The notes beneath the pieces are model-generated. The model did not search any database and was not told the DNA's origin. It saw only the letters and a list, made by a program, of their open reading frames with translations. Below are positions 8,720-16,162 of a stretch of 64,000 nt of DNA, piece by piece (the stretch's first letter is position 1; each line of letters starts with the position of its first letter). The DNA comes from Limimaricola pyoseonensis (GTDB lineage Bacteria; Pseudomonadota; Alphaproteobacteria; Rhodobacterales; Rhodobacteraceae): NCBI RefSeq assembly GCF_900102015.1, contig NZ_FNAT01000002.1:310001-374000 (forward strand), given 5' to 3'. The translations under genes were made by a program, and so were the position numbers.

Positions 8720-9307
8720 ATGGTTGGATACATCAAATTCGCCGACGCCCTCTCCGCCGCCTTCGGCAAGGTCTTCGGCTGGCTCATCGTGCTGATGACC
8801 TTCGGCGTCAGCTACGAGGTCTTCGTGCGCTACGTGCTGGGATCGCCGACGCCCTGGGCGCTCGACGTCTCCTTCATCATGTACGGCACGCTGTTCATGA
8901 TCGGCGGCGCCTACACGCTGTCGCGCGGCGGTCATGTGCGCGGCGACTTCCTCTACCGGCTCTGGCCGGTGCGGGTGCAGGCCTCGGTCGATCTCGTGCT
9001 CTACCTGATCTTCTTCTACCCGGGCGTTCTGGCGCTGATCTTCGCCGGCTGGAAATACGCCTCGCGCTCCTGGCAGTACGGCGAGGTGTCGGTCAACAGC
9101 CCGGCGGGCGTGCCGATCTACCAGTTCAAGACCGCGATCGTGGCGGCCGGCGTGCTGCTGGCGATCCAGGGCCTGGCGCAGATCTTCCGCTGCATCCTGG
9201 CGATCCGCGACGGCGTCTGGCTGGCCGCGGCCGAGGATGTCGAGGAGACCGAGCAGCTGCTGATGGCGCAGCACGATGCGCCGCAAGACCACCCGGACAT
9301 GAAATGA
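8720..9307 (+). CDS. dctQ: TRAP transporter small permease (DctQ)
   Basis: A 195-residue membrane protein with four hydrophobic helices (about 20-40, 55-75, 97-115 and 138-158) and the DctQ pattern of an Arg-Gly-Gly-His loop after helix two. In-frame codons upstream of the chosen ATG fall in the dctP hairpin. It forms the small membrane subunit with DctM, and the gene lies between the binding-protein and large-permease genes. The C-terminal 30 residues are acidic and probably cytoplasmic. The ribosome site is weak (GGGACACGC). Confidence 0.9.
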   Translation: MVGYIKFADALSAAFGKVFGWLIVLMTFGVSYEVFVRYVLGSPTPWALDVSFIMYGTLFMIGGAYTLSRGGHVRGDFLYRLWPVRVQASVDLVLYLIFFYPGVLALIFAGWKYASRSWQYGEVSVNSPAGVPIYQFKTAIVAAGVLLAIQGLAQIFRCILAIRDGVWLAAAEDVEETEQLLMAQHDAPQDHPDMK

Positions 9308-9347
9308 CGCGCTCGCCCCGCGTCGAACCGATACGGAGCGTGAGCAC

Positions 9348-10769
9348 GTGACCGAACCGCAAATCGCCCTGATGATGCTCGGGGTCTTCATCTGCCTCGT
9401 CTTCCTGGGCTTCCCGATCGCCTTCACGCTGATGGCGCTGGGCATCGGCTTCGGCTACTTCGCCTATTTCGATGCCGGCCGCATGTGGCGCAGCTTCGAC
9501 CGGCTCGACCCCGAGGTCGCCGGCTGGTGGGAAAGCACCTCGGCCTGGATCGGCGGCTTCTTCAACAACCGCATCTTCGACCTCTTCATCAACCAGACCT
9601 ACACGGTGATGTCGAACGAGGTGCTGACCGCGGTGCCGCTGTTCCTGTTCATGGGCTACATCGTCGAGCGCGCCAACATCGTCGACCGGCTGTTCACCAC
9701 GCTGAACATCGCCTCGAAGAACGTGCCCGGCTCGATGGGCGTGGCGGCGCTGATCACCTGCGCGCTCTTCGCCACCGCCACCGGCATCGTCGGCGCCGTG
9801 GTGACGCTGATGGGCCTTCTGGCGCTGCCGGCCATGCTCAAGGCGCGCTACAACGACAGCTTCGCGGCCGGCATCATCTGCGCCGGCGGCACGCTGGGCA
9901 TCCTGATCCCGCCCTCGATCATGCTGATCGTCTACGCCGCGGCCTCGGGCGTCTCGATCGTGCGGCTCTATGCCGGCGCGCTGCTGCCGGGCCTCGTGCT
10001 GGTCGGGCTCTACCTCGTCTACGTGGTCGGCCGCTCGATCCTGCAGCCCTCCTCGGCGCCGCGCCCGACCAAGGACGAGGTGCCCGACGTGCCTTGGGGC
10101 AAGCTCCTGTGGATGCTGTTCACCTCGTTCTTCCCGCTGGCGGTGCTGATCCTGTCGGTGCTGGGTTCGATCCTGTTCGGCCTCGCCACCCCGACCGAGG
10201 CGGCCGCGATCGGCGCGCTGGGCGGCATGGTGCTGGCGGTGGTCTACCGCGCCATGACCTTCCAGCGGCTGCGCGAGAGCGTCTATCTCACGGTGCGCAC
10301 CACGGCGATGGTCTGCTGGCTCTTCGTCGGCTCCTACATCTTCTCGTCGGTCTTCTCCTATCTGGGCGGCGAGCACCTGATCTCGGAGTTCGTCTCGGGG
10401 CTCGACCTGACGCCGGTGCAGTTCCTGATCCTGGCGCAGCTGATCATCTTCCTGCTGGGCTGGCCGCTGGAATGGTCGGAGATCATCATCATCTTCGTGC
10501 CGATCTTCCTGCCGCTTCTGGAGATCTTCGGGGTCGATCCGCTGTTCTTCGGCATCCTCGTGGCGCTGAACCTGCAGACCTCGTTCCTGACGCCGCCGAT
10601 GGCGATGTCGGCCTACTACCTCAAGGGCATCGCCCCGCCCGAGGTGAAACTCACCCACATCTTCAGGGGCATCCTGCCGTTCCTCGCGATGGTGGTGGTC
10701 TCGATGGTGCTGGTCTACGTCTTCCCGAACCTCGTGTTCGGCCTGCCGGAGCTGTTCTATGGGCGCTGA
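9348..10769 (+). CDS. dctM: TRAP transporter large permease (DctM)
   Basis: A 473-residue permease of the DctM/SiaM family with about 12 hydrophobic segments. It is some 40 residues longer than the classic DctM because of a Trp-rich insertion after the first helix (about residues 45-75), seen in the TakP/mannitol subgroup. The Gly-Gly-Thr-Leu-Gly-Ile-Leu-Ile-Pro-Pro-Ser loop is present near residue 185. A GTG start is used behind GGAG. It carries substrate across the inner membrane with DctQ in an ion-coupled step. Its end overlaps the amidase start. Confidence 0.92.
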   Translation: MTEPQIALMMLGVFICLVFLGFPIAFTLMALGIGFGYFAYFDAGRMWRSFDRLDPEVAGWWESTSAWIGGFFNNRIFDLFINQTYTVMSNEVLTAVPLFLFMGYIVERANIVDRLFTTLNIASKNVPGSMGVAALITCALFATATGIVGAVVTLMGLLALPAMLKARYNDSFAAGIICAGGTLGILIPPSIMLIVYAAASGVSIVRLYAGALLPGLVLVGLYLVYVVGRSILQPSSAPRPTKDEVPDVPWGKLLWMLFTSFFPLAVLILSVLGSILFGLATPTEAAAIGALGGMVLAVVYRAMTFQRLRESVYLTVRTTAMVCWLFVGSYIFSSVFSYLGGEHLISEFVSGLDLTPVQFLILAQLIIFLLGWPLEWSEIIIIFVPIFLPLLEIFGVDPLFFGILVALNLQTSFLTPPMAMSAYYLKGIAPPEVKLTHIFRGILPFLAMVVVSMVLVYVFPNLVFGLPELFYGR

Positions 10770-12135
10770 GATGACCGCGAAGACCCTGCCCAGGGGCCAT
10801 GTCGCCATGCTCGACCTCACGGCGCGCGAGCTGCGCGACCGGCTGGCGGCGGGCGCGCTCGACGCCGCGGCGCTGGTCGAGGCCTGCCTCGACCGCATCG
10901 CGGCGCTGGAGCCGAAGGTGCAGGCCTGGGCCTGGCTCGACGGCGACCACGCGCTGCAACAGGCCCGCGCGCTCGACGCGCATCGCCGCTCGGGCCGGCC
11001 CGTGGGGCCGCTGCACGGGCTGCCGGTGGCGCTGAAGGACGTGATCGACACCGCGAAGATCCCCACCGCCAACGGCACCGCGCTCGACGAGGGCCGCGTG
11101 CCCGAGAAGGACGCCTGGCTGGTCGAGCGGCTGAAGGCGGCGGGCGCGATCGTCATCGGCAAGACCGTGACGGCGGAACTGGCCTTCCTGCATCCGGGCA
11201 AGACCCGCAACCCGCATGACGAGAGCCGCACGCCGGGCGGGTCGTCCTCGGGTTCGGCGGCCGCCGTCGCGGCGGGCATGGTGCCCTTCGCGGTGGGCAC
11301 GCAGACCGGCGGCTCGGTGATCCGCCCGGCCGCCTTCTGCGGCACGGTGGGCTTCAAGCCGAGCTTCGGCGCGATCCCCCGCACCGGCGTGCTGAGCCAG
11401 TCGCCCTCGCTCGACACGATCGGCGTCTTCGCCCGCACGGTCGAGGACGCGGCGCTTCTGGCCGAGGTGCTCTACGGCCACGACCCGGCCGACCGGGCGA
11501 CCGCGCTCGCCCCGGCGCCGCGGCTGCACGCCATCGCGACGACGAAGCCGCCGGTGCGCCCGACGCTGGCCTTTTTGCGCCCGCCGGGCTGGGACGACGC
11601 GCATCCCGACACCCATGCCGGCCTCAGCGAGCTGGTGGAGGCGCTGGGCGAGCAATGCTTCGAGGCGGCGCTGCCGAGCGCCTTCGACGAGGCGGCGGCG
11701 ATCCGCGAGCGGATCAACCTCGCCGAGATGGCCAAGTCCTATTACGGCTACGAGAAGCGCGGCCGCGCGCAGCTGTCGGAGGAGATGCAGGGCGCGCTCG
11801 ACCGCGGCAAGGCGATCCCGGCGCGCGACTACATCGCCGCGCTCGACTGGCCCGACGTGCTCTATGCCGGTCTCGACGAGATCTTCGAGCGCTGCGACGC
11901 GATCCTGGTGCCGGCGGCGCCGGGCCCCGCGCCGGAGGGCCACGCCTCGACCGGCGATTCCATCTTCAACGGGCTCTGGACGCTGTGCGGCACCCCCGCC
12001 GTGACCGTGCCCCTGCTGCAATCGGAGACCGGCCTGCCGATGGGCGTGCAGCTCGTCGGGCGGCGCGGCGACGACGCCCGGCTGCTGCGCACCGCGCGCT
12101 GGCTCGAAGGGCTGACCGGGGAGACCGAGGCATGA
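10759..12135 (+). CDS. Amidase-signature family hydrolase in the TRAP operon
   Basis: A 458-residue amidase-signature enzyme. The Ser-cisSer-Lys triad is visible: Lys in Leu-Pro-Val-Ala-Leu-Lys-Asp, the Gly-Gly-Ser-Ser-Ser-Gly stretch, and the nucleophilic Ser in Gln-Thr-Gly-Gly-Ser. It is not GatA: a genuine gatA with its gatC is present elsewhere in the window. The ATG at the given start overlaps the dctM stop and lies behind GGAGC; two later in-frame ATGs (12 and 48 nt on) are possible starts. It probably hydrolyses an amide brought in by the TRAP transporter; the substrate is not identifiable. Confidence 0.88.
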   Translation: MGAEMTAKTLPRGHVAMLDLTARELRDRLAAGALDAAALVEACLDRIAALEPKVQAWAWLDGDHALQQARALDAHRRSGRPVGPLHGLPVALKDVIDTAKIPTANGTALDEGRVPEKDAWLVERLKAAGAIVIGKTVTAELAFLHPGKTRNPHDESRTPGGSSSGSAAAVAAGMVPFAVGTQTGGSVIRPAAFCGTVGFKPSFGAIPRTGVLSQSPSLDTIGVFARTVEDAALLAEVLYGHDPADRATALAPAPRLHAIATTKPPVRPTLAFLRPPGWDDAHPDTHAGLSELVEALGEQCFEAALPSAFDEAAAIRERINLAEMAKSYYGYEKRGRAQLSEEMQGALDRGKAIPARDYIAALDWPDVLYAGLDEIFERCDAILVPAAPGPAPEGHASTGDSIFNGLWTLCGTPAVTVPLLQSETGLPMGVQLVGRRGDDARLLRTARWLEGLTGETEA

Positions 12136-12287
12136 CCAACCGCATCCTGTCGCTCGTGGCGCTGGCCTTCCTGCTGGGCTTCGCGGGCATCATGCTCTGG
12201 CACATCCCGCGCCTCGACATCGGCGCGGTGATCGGCGTGACGCTGGCGCTGGTGATCTGGGACCTGATCACCACCAAGCAGGACTGA
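12132..12287 (+). CDS. Small hydrophobic membrane protein
   Basis: A 51-residue protein with two short hydrophobic stretches (about residues 5-22 and 28-44) separated by His-Ile-Pro-Arg. Its ATG overlaps the amidase stop (ATGA), so it is the fifth and last gene of the TRAP/amidase run. Family not recognised by name. Its size and position suggest a small accessory of the transporter or a membrane-anchored modulator; this is inference. Translational coupling and coding-like codon usage support it as a real gene. Confidence 0.65.
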   Translation: MTNRILSLVALAFLLGFAGIMLWHIPRLDIGAVIGVTLALVIWDLITTKQD

Positions 12288-12294
12288 GCCGCGG

Positions 12295-12315
12295 CCCCGG
12301 GGCTCAGCCCCGGGG
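12295..12315. terminator. GC hairpin between convergent TRAP run and glycerate kinase
   Basis: A near-perfect palindrome (CCCCGGGGCT and its complement) with extra flanking GC complementarity sits just after the small membrane gene and overlaps the last codons of the convergent kinase gene. There is no T-run. It may end transcription from both sides. Confidence 0.45.
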
Positions 12316-13578
12316 CGGCCGCACCAGAATCGCGCGCAGGTCGTTGACGTTGGTCAGCGTCGGGCCAGTGACGAGCTGGTCGCCGATCGCCTCGAAGAAG
12401 CGGTGCGCGTCGTTGGTGTCGAGCGCGGCGCGCGGGTCGCGCCCCGCCTGCCGCGCCTTCTCCAGCGTGTCCGGCCCGACCAGCGCGCCCGCCACCTCGG
12501 CCGCGCCGTCGACGCCGTCGGTGTCGCCCGCCACCGCGAAGACATTGGGCGCGCCGTCGAGCGCCACGGCCAGCGCCAGCGCGTATTCGGCGTTCGGCCC
12601 GCCGATCCCGTCGCCGCGCCGCGTCACCGTGCATTCGCCGCCCGACAGGAGCAGCAGCGGCGCCGCGCCGGGCGCCATGGCGGCGGCCTCGCGCAGCGCC
12701 AGCGCGGCGTGCTCGGCCGCAAGCTCGCGCGCCTCGCCCTCGAGCGCGTCGCCGAGCAGGCGCACCTCGACGCCCTCGGCCCACGCCCGTTCGGCCGCGG
12801 CGTCGAGCGATTGCGAGGGCGCGGCGATCACCCGGGTCTTGGCGCGCGAGAGCCTGGGGTCGTCGGGACGCAGAGGCCCGGTCGGGCCGCCCAGCACGCG
12901 CTGCGCGGAGGGCGGCAGGTCGATGGCCCAGCGCGCGACGATGGCGCGGGCATCCTCGGCGGTGCTGGTCTCGCCCACGGTGGGGCCCGAGGCGATGTCG
13001 GCCGGGTCGTCGCCGGGCACGTCGGAGATGGTCAGCGCCACCATGCGGGCAGGGTGGGCCGCAGCGGCGAGCTGGCCGCCCTTCACCCGGCTGAGATGCT
13101 TGCGCAGCCGGTTCATCGCGCCGATCGGCGCGCCCGAGGCCAGAAGCGCCCGGTTCACGGCGCGCTTCTCCTCGAGCATCATCTCGCCCGCGGGCGCGAC
13201 CAGCAGCGACGAGCCGCCGCCGGAGATCAGCGCCAAAGCGAGGTCGTCCTCGCCCAGGCCCTCCAGCAGCTGCAGCATCCGCCGTGTCGCCGCCTCGCCG
13301 CGCGCGTCCGGGACGGGGTGCGAGGCCGAGACGATCTCGATCCCCTCGCAGGCGCGCTCGTAGCCGTCGCGGGTGACGACGAGGCCCTCGCAGGGGCCCC
13401 AGACGCTTTCGACCGCCTCGGCCATGCGGGCGCTGGCCTTGCCCGCGCCGACCACCACCACCCGCCCCTCGGGGCGGGGCGGCAGGGCCGGGGGGATCAC
13501 CTTCATCGGGTCCGCCGCGGCGACCGCCGCCTCGAACAGTTCGCGCAGGAACGGGCGGGGGTCACCGGGCAGGGTCAT
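12304..13578 (-). CDS. Glycerate 2-kinase (GckA/MOFRL family)
   Basis: A 424-residue type II glycerate kinase that phosphorylates D-glycerate, giving 2-phosphoglycerate in this family. Visible motifs are Gly-Ala-Gly-Lys-Ala-Ser near residue 45, Ser-His-Pro-Val-Pro-Asp near 85, Leu-Ile-Ser-Gly-Gly-Gly-Ser-Ser near 115, Asn-Arg-Leu-Arg-Lys-His-Leu-Ser near 156, Ser-Asp-Val-Pro-Gly-Asp-Asp-Pro near 185, and the C-terminal MOFRL segment. The ATG lies 4 nt after the gnd stop, so the two form an operon. Older annotations call this family hydroxypyruvate reductase (TtuD). The role is probably entry of glycerate into glycolysis. Confidence 0.88.
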   Translation of the reverse strand: MTLPGDPRPFLRELFEAAVAAADPMKVIPPALPPRPEGRVVVVGAGKASARMAEAVESVWGPCEGLVVTRDGYERACEGIEIVSASHPVPDARGEAATRRMLQLLEGLGEDDLALALISGGGSSLLVAPAGEMMLEEKRAVNRALLASGAPIGAMNRLRKHLSRVKGGQLAAAAHPARMVALTISDVPGDDPADIASGPTVGETSTAEDARAIVARWAIDLPPSAQRVLGGPTGPLRPDDPRLSRAKTRVIAAPSQSLDAAAERAWAEGVEVRLLGDALEGEARELAAEHAALALREAAAMAPGAAPLLLLSGGECTVTRRGDGIGGPNAEYALALAVALDGAPNVFAVAGDTDGVDGAAEVAGALVGPDTLEKARQAGRDPRAALDTNDAHRFFEAIGDQLVTGPTLTNVNDLRAILVRPPRG

Positions 13579-13582
13579 GGCA

Positions 13583-15001
13583 TCAGACCCCGTGACCGTG
13601 CCAGGGGCCGTGCTGGTCCTCGACGCCGTCGACCCGCTCGAAGCCGTGCTCGCCGAAGTAGTCGCGCTGCGCCTGGATCATGTTGGCGGTGCCGCGGCCG
13701 GTGCGCATGGCGTCGAAGTAGCTCAGCCCCGAGGCCAGCGCCGGCATCGGGTGGCCGTAGCGCGCGCCGATCGCGACCAGCTCGCGCAGCGCCACGTGGC
13801 CCTCGCGCAGGTGGCGGGCGAAGGCGGGGGCGAGCATCAGGTTGCGGTCCTCGTCCTCAGAGAGCGCGGCGGCCATGTCGTCGAGCATCGCCGAGCGGAT
13901 GATGCAGCCCTCGCGCCAGACCTTGGCGATCTCCGGCAACGGCAGCGCCCAGCCGAACTGCGCCGAGGCGGCCGAGATCATGTCGAAGCCCTGCGCGTAG
14001 CACAGCACCTTGCCGGCGATCAGCGCGCGCTCGAGCATCTCCTCGCCGATCATCTCGGCGGGCACTTCCATCGGCGCGGCGCCGAACATCTCCTCGCCTT
14101 CCTTGCGGGTGGCGACGCGGCTCGACAGGTTGCGGGCCACGACGGCGGCCTCGATCGCCGGGATCGGCGCGGCGAGGTGCTGCGCCTCGATCGCGGTCCA
14201 GCGGCCGGTGCCCTTCTGGCCGGCCTTGTCGAGGATCAGGTCGATCATCGGCTCGCCGGTGTGCTTGTCCCTGGCCTTCGACACGGTCGAGGAGATCTCG
14301 ATCAGGTAGGATTGCAGCGCGCCCTCGTTGAAGCGGGCGAAGGCGTCGCCGATGGCGTCGGGCGACATCTTCATGCCGTCGCGCATCACGCCGTAGACCT
14401 CGGCGATCATCTGCATGTCGGCGTATTCGATGCCGTTGTGCACCGCCTTGACGAAGTGGCCCGCGCCCTCCTGGCCCATCCAGGCGGCGCAGGGCTCGCC
14501 CTTGAACTTGGCCGAGATCGCCTCGAGGATGTGCGAGACCCGGTCCCACAGCTCCTTCTTGCCGCCGCCCATGATGGCCGGGCCGTGCCGCGCGCCGGCC
14601 TCGCCGCCCGAGACGCCGATGCCGAGGAACTCGACGTCGTCGAGATCGCGCACCCGGCGGTTGGTATCGTGGAAGTTGGCGTTGCCGGCATCGATGATGA
14701 GGTCGCCCTCGTCGAGCAGCGGCCGCAGCTTGGCGATCTGCTCGTCGACCGGCTCGCCCGCGGGCACCATCAGGATGATCGCGCGCGGCTTGGCGATGGC
14801 GGCGACCAGTTCCTCGTGGCTCTCGGTCGGGATCACCTTGTCGGCGAGCGGGCCGGCCTCCTCGTGGAAGTCGCGGGTCACCTGCGTCTTGCGGTTCCAG
14901 ACCGCGATCGGGAAGCCGTTCTCGGCGATGTTGAGCGCCAGCGCGCTGCCCATGGTGCCAAGGCCGACCAGGCCGATCTGCGCTTTTTCCTCTTGTGCCA
15001 T
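13583..15001 (-). CDS. gndA: 6-phosphogluconate dehydrogenase, NADP-dependent, decarboxylating
   Basis: A 472-residue enzyme of full family length for oxidative pentose-phosphate metabolism, converting 6-phosphogluconate to ribulose 5-phosphate and CO2. The N-terminal Rossmann motif Gly-Leu-Gly-Thr-Met-Gly lies at 13-18, Asn-Arg-Lys at 36-38 indicates NADP preference, and the catalytic segment has K185, N189 and E192. The C-terminal all-helical domain has Gln-Lys-Gly-Thr-Gly-Arg-Trp-Thr. CGGAG precedes the ATG. It is followed closely by the glycerate kinase gene. Confidence 0.96.
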   Translation of the reverse strand: MAQEEKAQIGLVGLGTMGSALALNIAENGFPIAVWNRKTQVTRDFHEEAGPLADKVIPTESHEELVAAIAKPRAIILMVPAGEPVDEQIAKLRPLLDEGDLIIDAGNANFHDTNRRVRDLDDVEFLGIGVSGGEAGARHGPAIMGGGKKELWDRVSHILEAISAKFKGEPCAAWMGQEGAGHFVKAVHNGIEYADMQMIAEVYGVMRDGMKMSPDAIGDAFARFNEGALQSYLIEISSTVSKARDKHTGEPMIDLILDKAGQKGTGRWTAIEAQHLAAPIPAIEAAVVARNLSSRVATRKEGEEMFGAAPMEVPAEMIGEEMLERALIAGKVLCYAQGFDMISAASAQFGWALPLPEIAKVWREGCIIRSAMLDDMAAALSEDEDRNLMLAPAFARHLREGHVALRELVAIGARYGHPMPALASGLSYFDAMRTGRGTANMIQAQRDYFGEHGFERVDGVEDQHGPWHGHGV

Positions 15002-15135
15002 GAAGCGGCTCCGATCCTTTCAGTGTCGCTGCACATCTAGCCTCCGCGGGCGGGGGGAACAACAGATCCGACGCGGCAAGCTGGTCACGGGCGGGAACAG
15101 GGGCTGCGCGCGGGGCGGGATGCCATTCTTTCGCC

Positions 15136-15171
15136 GTGATTGTACTAAAAGCCAGTCAGGCCAACAATCAC
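15136..15171. promoter_or_regulatory. Inverted repeat upstream of the lipoprotein gene
   Basis: GTGATTGT and its exact complement ACAATCAC lie 20 nt apart, flanking a TACTAA stretch that could be a -10 box, and ending 15 nt before the next start codon. The arms fit an operator or an mRNA-leader hairpin. No regulator can be named from the sequence. Confidence 0.35.
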
Positions 15172-15185
15172 AGGATGAATGACCC

Positions 15186-15746
15186 ATGTCCCTGACCAAG
15201 ACCGCCCTCGCCCTGCTGCTGACGACCTCGGTGGCGGGGTGCATCGGGTCCGGTTCCGAGTACGGCGCCGAATACGCGCGGCTGGCCGACCTGTCGACCA
15301 CGCCGGCCGCGGAGCTGCCGGATACCGGAACCGCCAGCTATGCCGGCTATGCCGCCGTCGACATCATGGAAGAGGATTTCGGCGACCTGAACGGCGATCT
15401 GACGATGATGGTCGATTTCGCCGAAGGCGACATCGCCGGCGAGATCGGCGGCCTCTCGGGCGATGTGGGGGACGTGGACGGTCAGCTGTCGCTGGCAGGG
15501 CAGCTCGACGCCAACCGCGTCGCCGGGACGGTGAACGGCCGGCTGTCGCGCACCGAGGGCGACATGCTCTACGGCGTCGTCTTCGACGACGAGAGCCGCT
15601 TTTCGGGCGATATGCGCGGCGAGGACGGCGAGGCCATCGTCGGCGATTTCGAGGGCAGCGTGATCTCCCAGGAGGGCGTGGTCGGCGGCAGGCCGTATGA
15701 GGGACGTTCGGGCCTCAAGGGCGGCTTCGCCATCGAGCGCCAATAA
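15186..15746 (+). CDS. TbpB-like surface lipoprotein, beta-barrel type
   Basis: A 186-residue lipoprotein precursor. A hydrophobic signal ends in the lipobox Ser-Val-Ala-Gly-Cys at about residue 19. The mature part is rich in Gly and Asp with alternating strands of Gly-x-Leu-x-Gly type, resembling the C-terminal barrel of transferrin-binding-protein-like lipoproteins (TbpB/factor H-binding type). The C-terminus Gly-Leu-Lys-Gly-Gly-Phe-Ala fits that class. Such proteins are often exported by Slam, but no Slam gene is in the window. It stands alone. The ligand is unknown; iron or haem binding should not be assumed. Confidence 0.65.
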   Translation: MSLTKTALALLLTTSVAGCIGSGSEYGAEYARLADLSTTPAAELPDTGTASYAGYAAVDIMEEDFGDLNGDLTMMVDFAEGDIAGEIGGLSGDVGDVDGQLSLAGQLDANRVAGTVNGRLSRTEGDMLYGVVFDDESRFSGDMRGEDGEAIVGDFEGSVISQEGVVGGRPYEGRSGLKGGFAIERQ

Positions 15747-15753
15747 ATCCCCG

Positions 15754-15779
15754 GCGCGCCCGGCCATGGTCGGGCGCGC
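15754..15779 (+). terminator. Hairpin after the lipoprotein gene
   Basis: A perfect 9-bp stem GCGCGCCCG with an 8-nt loop starts 7 nt after the stop codon. No T-run follows, so it may be a weak terminator or a protective 3' hairpin. Confidence 0.5.
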
Positions 15780-15861
15780 GATCGCACGGAGAAGACGCGG
15801 AACGATCGGGTCCGGCGCGTGCCGTCGCTGAAGTATCGAGTTTGAAGGGGGTGTGACGTCG

Positions 15862-15936
15862 TGGCAGCCCGTAGGGGAATCGAACCCCTCTTTCCAGGTT
15901 GAAAACCTGGCGTCCTAACCGATAGACGAACGGGCC
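15862..15936 (-). tRNA. tRNA-Glu (TTC), copy 1
   Basis: The minus strand folds as a cloverleaf beginning GGCCCGTTCGTCTATC. The anticodon loop TTTTCAA gives anticodon TTC, the T-loop is TTCGATT, the discriminator is G73 and CCA is encoded. It is identical over all 75 nt to the second copy 53 bp away. Confidence 0.97.
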
Positions 15937-15989
15937 ACTCTGACGACGGATCCGGTTTCGCGAAACGCGACCTGTGATCCGTAGACCGA

Positions 15990-16064
15990 TGGCAGCCCGT
16001 AGGGGAATCGAACCCCTCTTTCCAGGTTGAAAACCTGGCGTCCTAACCGATAGACGAACGGGCC
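15990..16064 (-). tRNA. tRNA-Glu (TTC), copy 2
   Basis: Same cloverleaf as the neighbouring copy, with anticodon TTC, G73 and encoded CCA. It is the promoter-proximal copy on the minus strand and the pair is probably transcribed as one precursor. Confidence 0.97.
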
Positions 16065-16162
16065 GCTCGTCGGTGAGGCGGTGTTTAGGCAAAGCCCCGG
16101 CCGCCCGCAAGGGGAAATTTGCGCCCCGGCATGGTTGCCGTGACGGAAAATGCCGGGCCGGT

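Noticed and set aside
9126-11438. A 770-codon minus-strand frame across dctM and the amidase
   Set aside because: Shadow of strongly identified genes; composition is His/Gln/Arg-rich noise.
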